A stretch of DNA of 64,000 bases, taken from CALCCV01 sp964388665. Its GTDB lineage: Bacteria; Bdellovibrionota; Bdellovibrionia; Bdellovibrionales; Bdellovibrionaceae. Positions 61,622 to 64,000 of the stretch are shown in pieces (the stretch's first letter is position 1; every line of letters starts with the position of its first letter). The translations under genes were made by a program, and so were the position numbers. The notes under the pieces were generated by a model. The model had not been told where the DNA came from. It did no database searches and worked only from the letters and a program-made list of their open reading frames with translations. The stretch is taken from NCBI GenBank assembly GCA_964388665.1, contig CAYMBJ010000009.1, positions 11,653-75,652 on the forward strand, read 5' to 3'.

Positions 61622-62683
61622 ATGCATCCTCACGCTGTAGGTTCACTACTAGACTTAATTGGTTCCACCCCCATCGTTCGCTTAAATCACTACTCGCAAC
61701 TCACCGGGCACGAATACTTCGCAAAACTTGAATACATGAATCCAGGCGGCTCTGTAAAAGATCGACTGGGTCTAGCCCTCATAAAAGGAGCGGAAGAGAG
61801 AGGCGAGCTCAAGCCTGGAGGAACAATTGTCGAAGCCACCTCCGGAAATACTGGACTCGGCCTGGCCATGATTGCTGCCATCAAGGGATATAAATCTATT
61901 TTTGTGATGCCTGACAAAATTAGTGACGAGAAACAAGCGATCTTGAAAGCCTACGGCGCAAAAGTCATTATCACCCCGACCGGCGTTGAACCAGAGGACC
62001 CTCGAAGCCACCTGTCGGTGGCCAAATTTATAGCTGACAACACGGAAAACTCATTTCATGCCAATCAATATCACAACCCCGATAACGTGAATTTACATTA
62101 TCAGACCACCGGACCAGAAGTTTTTGAGCAGATGAGCAAATCAGTGGACGCATTCGTTGCTGGCGCTGGCACAGGTGGAACTATCTCAGGAGTGGGTCGC
62201 TATTTGCGCGAAAAATTACCAGCGGTGCGGATCATTTGCGCCGATCCAATAGGCAGCATCCTTTATGACCTCTTTTACCACGGAAAAGTGGTGGACGAGC
62301 CAGCACCTTATAAAGTGGAGGGAGTGGGCGAAGATATGCTTCCCGATAATGTGCACTTAAAGACAATAACCGATTTTGTCCAGGTCACTGATTATGATTC
62401 CTTTCATCTCACTCGGGACATCATTAAAACTGAAGGAATTTGCGTAGGACCGAGCAGTGCCATGGCCCTAAAGGCAGCAATGGACTTCGCAAAGAAAATG
62501 CCCAAAGGTTCACGAATCGTCATCATCTTTCCGGATCATGGGCGAGCTTATTTGAGCAAAGCCTTTAATGAAAAATGGTTGCGTGAGAACGGACTTATGA
62601 AGCCAAACGAGGCTACAAACGATTTTGCGGCTATTCAAAAATCTGATGATTATTACAAAGAAATGGGATGGAGTTTTAAATGA
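61622..62683 (+). CDS. Cystathionine beta-synthase / cysteine synthase family PLP enzyme
   Basis: This 353-residue enzyme has the PLP Lys K46 in NPGGSVKDR, the phosphate loop SGNTGLG, and AGAGTGGTISGVGRYL. The MPDKISDEK and VEGVGEDMLPDNV segments are closer to cystathionine beta-synthase than to CysK. There is no C-terminal CBS regulatory domain. It should join serine and homocysteine to cystathionine. Overlap of 4 bases with the next gene supports the pathway: CBS then cystathionine gamma-lyase, the reverse transsulfuration route from methionine to cysteine. Confidence 0.9.
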   Translation: MHPHAVGSLLDLIGSTPIVRLNHYSQLTGHEYFAKLEYMNPGGSVKDRLGLALIKGAEERGELKPGGTIVEATSGNTGLGLAMIAAIKGYKSIFVMPDKISDEKQAILKAYGAKVIITPTGVEPEDPRSHLSVAKFIADNTENSFHANQYHNPDNVNLHYQTTGPEVFEQMSKSVDAFVAGAGTGGTISGVGRYLREKLPAVRIICADPIGSILYDLFYHGKVVDEPAPYKVEGVGEDMLPDNVHLKTITDFVQVTDYDSFHLTRDIIKTEGICVGPSSAMALKAAMDFAKKMPKGSRIVIIFPDHGRAYLSKAFNEKWLRENGLMKPNEATNDFAAIQKSDDYYKEMGWSFK

Positions 62684-63834
62684 AAAAAGGATTCTCGACT
62701 CGAGCCATACATGCAGGTCAACAGCCCGACCCGACCACGGGCGCGATCATGACACCAGTTTATATGACTTCGACATTTGTACAAAGTTCACCTGGTCATC
62801 ATTTGGGTTATGATTATAGCCGCGCAGGAAACCCTACGCGAAAGGCATTTGAAGATTGCCTTGCAGATCTTGAAAATGCCAAGTTCGGTTTTGCCTTTGC
62901 TTCTGGGTGCGCGGCAACTTCAACAGTGTTGAGTTTGCTTTCGGCAGGTGATCAGGTGATCTCCTCAGATGATATGTACGGTGGTACCTTTCGACTTTTC
63001 AATAAAGTGCTAAATCGATTGGGTCTGGAGTTTACCTATACAGATCTCACCAATCCCGCCAATCTGGAAAAGGCCATTGGCCCCAAAACCAAATTGCTGT
63101 GGATCGAGACACCAACAAATCCGACTTTGAAAATATCAGACATTGCCAAACTCGCGAGTATCGCAAAAAAGAATGGCACCCTCGTGGTTGTGGACAATAC
63201 TTTTATGAGCCCTTATTTTCAGAAGCCGCTGGACCTCGGTGCCGATATTGTCGTGCACTCGGTGACCAAATATTTGGGTGGTCACTCAGACATAATTGGG
63301 GGGGCGGCGATCACCAATCGTGCTGATCTTGCTGAAGACTTGGCTTTTTTGAGCAAATCCATTGGCGCTATCATGTCACCGTTTGACTCCTATATGTGCT
63401 TGCGAAGCCTAAAGACCCTGCCTTTAAGAATGAAGGCACACGAACAGAATGCCATTCAGGTCGCAAAATTTCTTTCTGAACACGCGCAGGTTGAAAAAGT
63501 GCTCTATCCTGGCCTGCCTTCACACCCACAGCATGCGCTTGCAAAATCACAAATGTCTGGTTTTGGCGGCATGATTACTTTTTTTATCAAGGGCGGTCTT
63601 CCAGCTGCACGAAGTCTACTTGAAAATGTGAAGGTCTTTGCACTTGCCGAGAGTTTGGGCGGCGTCGAATCGCTGATCGAGCACCCAGCAATAATGACGC
63701 ATGCGAGCATCCCGGCGGAACAAAGAGCTGCTTTAGGAATCAGCGATTCTTTAATTCGATTGTCCATCGGAATTGAAGATCTTCAGGATCTAATCAATGA
63801 CTTGGAGCAAGCGTTTTCACATGTGAAGAGTTGA
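62680..63834 (+). CDS. Cystathionine gamma-lyase/synthase family PLP enzyme
   Basis: This 384-residue Cys/Met metabolism PLP enzyme has the PLP Lys K197 in HSVTKYLGGHSD, the phosphate-binding DYSRAGNPTR near the start, and GGVESLIEHPAIMTHASIP near the end. The family includes gamma-lyase, gamma-synthase (metB) and methionine gamma-lyase. Pairing with the upstream cystathionine beta-synthase points to gamma-lyase, splitting cystathionine to cysteine and 2-oxobutyrate. This is inference from context. The tRNA-Phe gene follows after 42 bases. Confidence 0.92.
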   Translation: MKKGFSTRAIHAGQQPDPTTGAIMTPVYMTSTFVQSSPGHHLGYDYSRAGNPTRKAFEDCLADLENAKFGFAFASGCAATSTVLSLLSAGDQVISSDDMYGGTFRLFNKVLNRLGLEFTYTDLTNPANLEKAIGPKTKLLWIETPTNPTLKISDIAKLASIAKKNGTLVVVDNTFMSPYFQKPLDLGADIVVHSVTKYLGGHSDIIGGAAITNRADLAEDLAFLSKSIGAIMSPFDSYMCLRSLKTLPLRMKAHEQNAIQVAKFLSEHAQVEKVLYPGLPSHPQHALAKSQMSGFGGMITFFIKGGLPAARSLLENVKVFALAESLGGVESLIEHPAIMTHASIPAEQRAALGISDSLIRLSIGIEDLQDLINDLEQAFSHVKS

Positions 63835-63876
63835 CTCTGTCCAGCCGAGCAGTTAACTAAATCTCTCATTTCCTGC

Positions 63877-63952
<76 letters not shown>

Positions 63953-64000
63953 TTATGTCCTATGATGTTACTTCAGTTTACAGAACACAAACTCAGAATA

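Overview
The window is a densely packed chromosomal segment of a Gram-negative bacterium. No taxon can be proved from the sequence alone. Several traits point to Bdellovibrionota (Bdellovibrio-like or relatives): two TIGR02147/DUF4423-type regulators, a family found mainly in Bdellovibrio and Fibrobacter; secreted glycine-rich proteins with an HE motif beside them; Mla/MCE lipid transport genes; several outer-membrane-type lipoproteins; and lysine/alanine-repeat basic proteins. I found no phage, insertion sequence, CRISPR array or rRNA operon. Nearly all of the window is core or lineage-specific genes.

Layout. 1-5.7 kb: hemW (cut by the window edge), diverging from a two-domain M16 protease, then a conserved-looking hypothetical and a tatA/B-tatC pair. 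5.8-12.5 kb: accessory region with two secreted HE-motif proteins, each beside a TIGR02147 regulator, a secreted protein with two Cys-rich repeats, and a Sel1-repeat lipoprotein. 12.6-25.6 kb: long minus-strand block with katG, a three-gene biotin-dependent acyl-CoA carboxylase, asnS, a subtilase lipoprotein, a nucleoside catabolic cluster (deoC-deoA-punA) and pilT. 25.6-34.7 kb: plus-strand housekeeping genes (rng, rplU, rpmA, obgE, a nadD-rsfS fusion, rlmH, comF, a lolA-like gene, rimO, an internally duplicated hypothetical). 34.7-42.9 kb: a giant CotH-type lipoprotein diverging from a secreted isoamylase-type GH13 enzyme, then a TPR protein diverging from a prepilin-like membrane protein. 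43-51.9 kb: DUF2203, nadE, a DnaQ-type exonuclease, a ferredoxin, a PHP-like protein with a GT-C glycosyltransferase, a RodZ-like protein, a TPR lipoprotein and an RlmD/TrmA-type methyltransferase. 51.9-55.4 kb: a TCA set, mdh-sucC-sucD-ndk. 55.6-59.6 kb: an MCE (Mla-like) ABC transporter operon with two ATPases and two permeases. 59.7-64 kb: a small histone-H1-like gene with its terminator, orphan TadB/TadC-like genes, a reverse transsulfuration pair and tRNA-Phe.

The strongest unusual signal is the MCE operon. Its two ATPases carry complementary defects. The first has Asp for the Walker B Glu and Asn for the H-loop His. The second has an altered signature motif. Paired as a heterodimer they would form one degenerate and one canonical ATP site, as in asymmetric ABC exporters. 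The second ATPase has no ATG, GTG, TTG or CTG start that would keep its first fold elements. The best start is an ATT overlapping the upstream stop codon. The second candidate system is the repeated pairing of TIGR02147 regulators with secreted HE-motif proteins, each regulator preceded by an inverted repeat.
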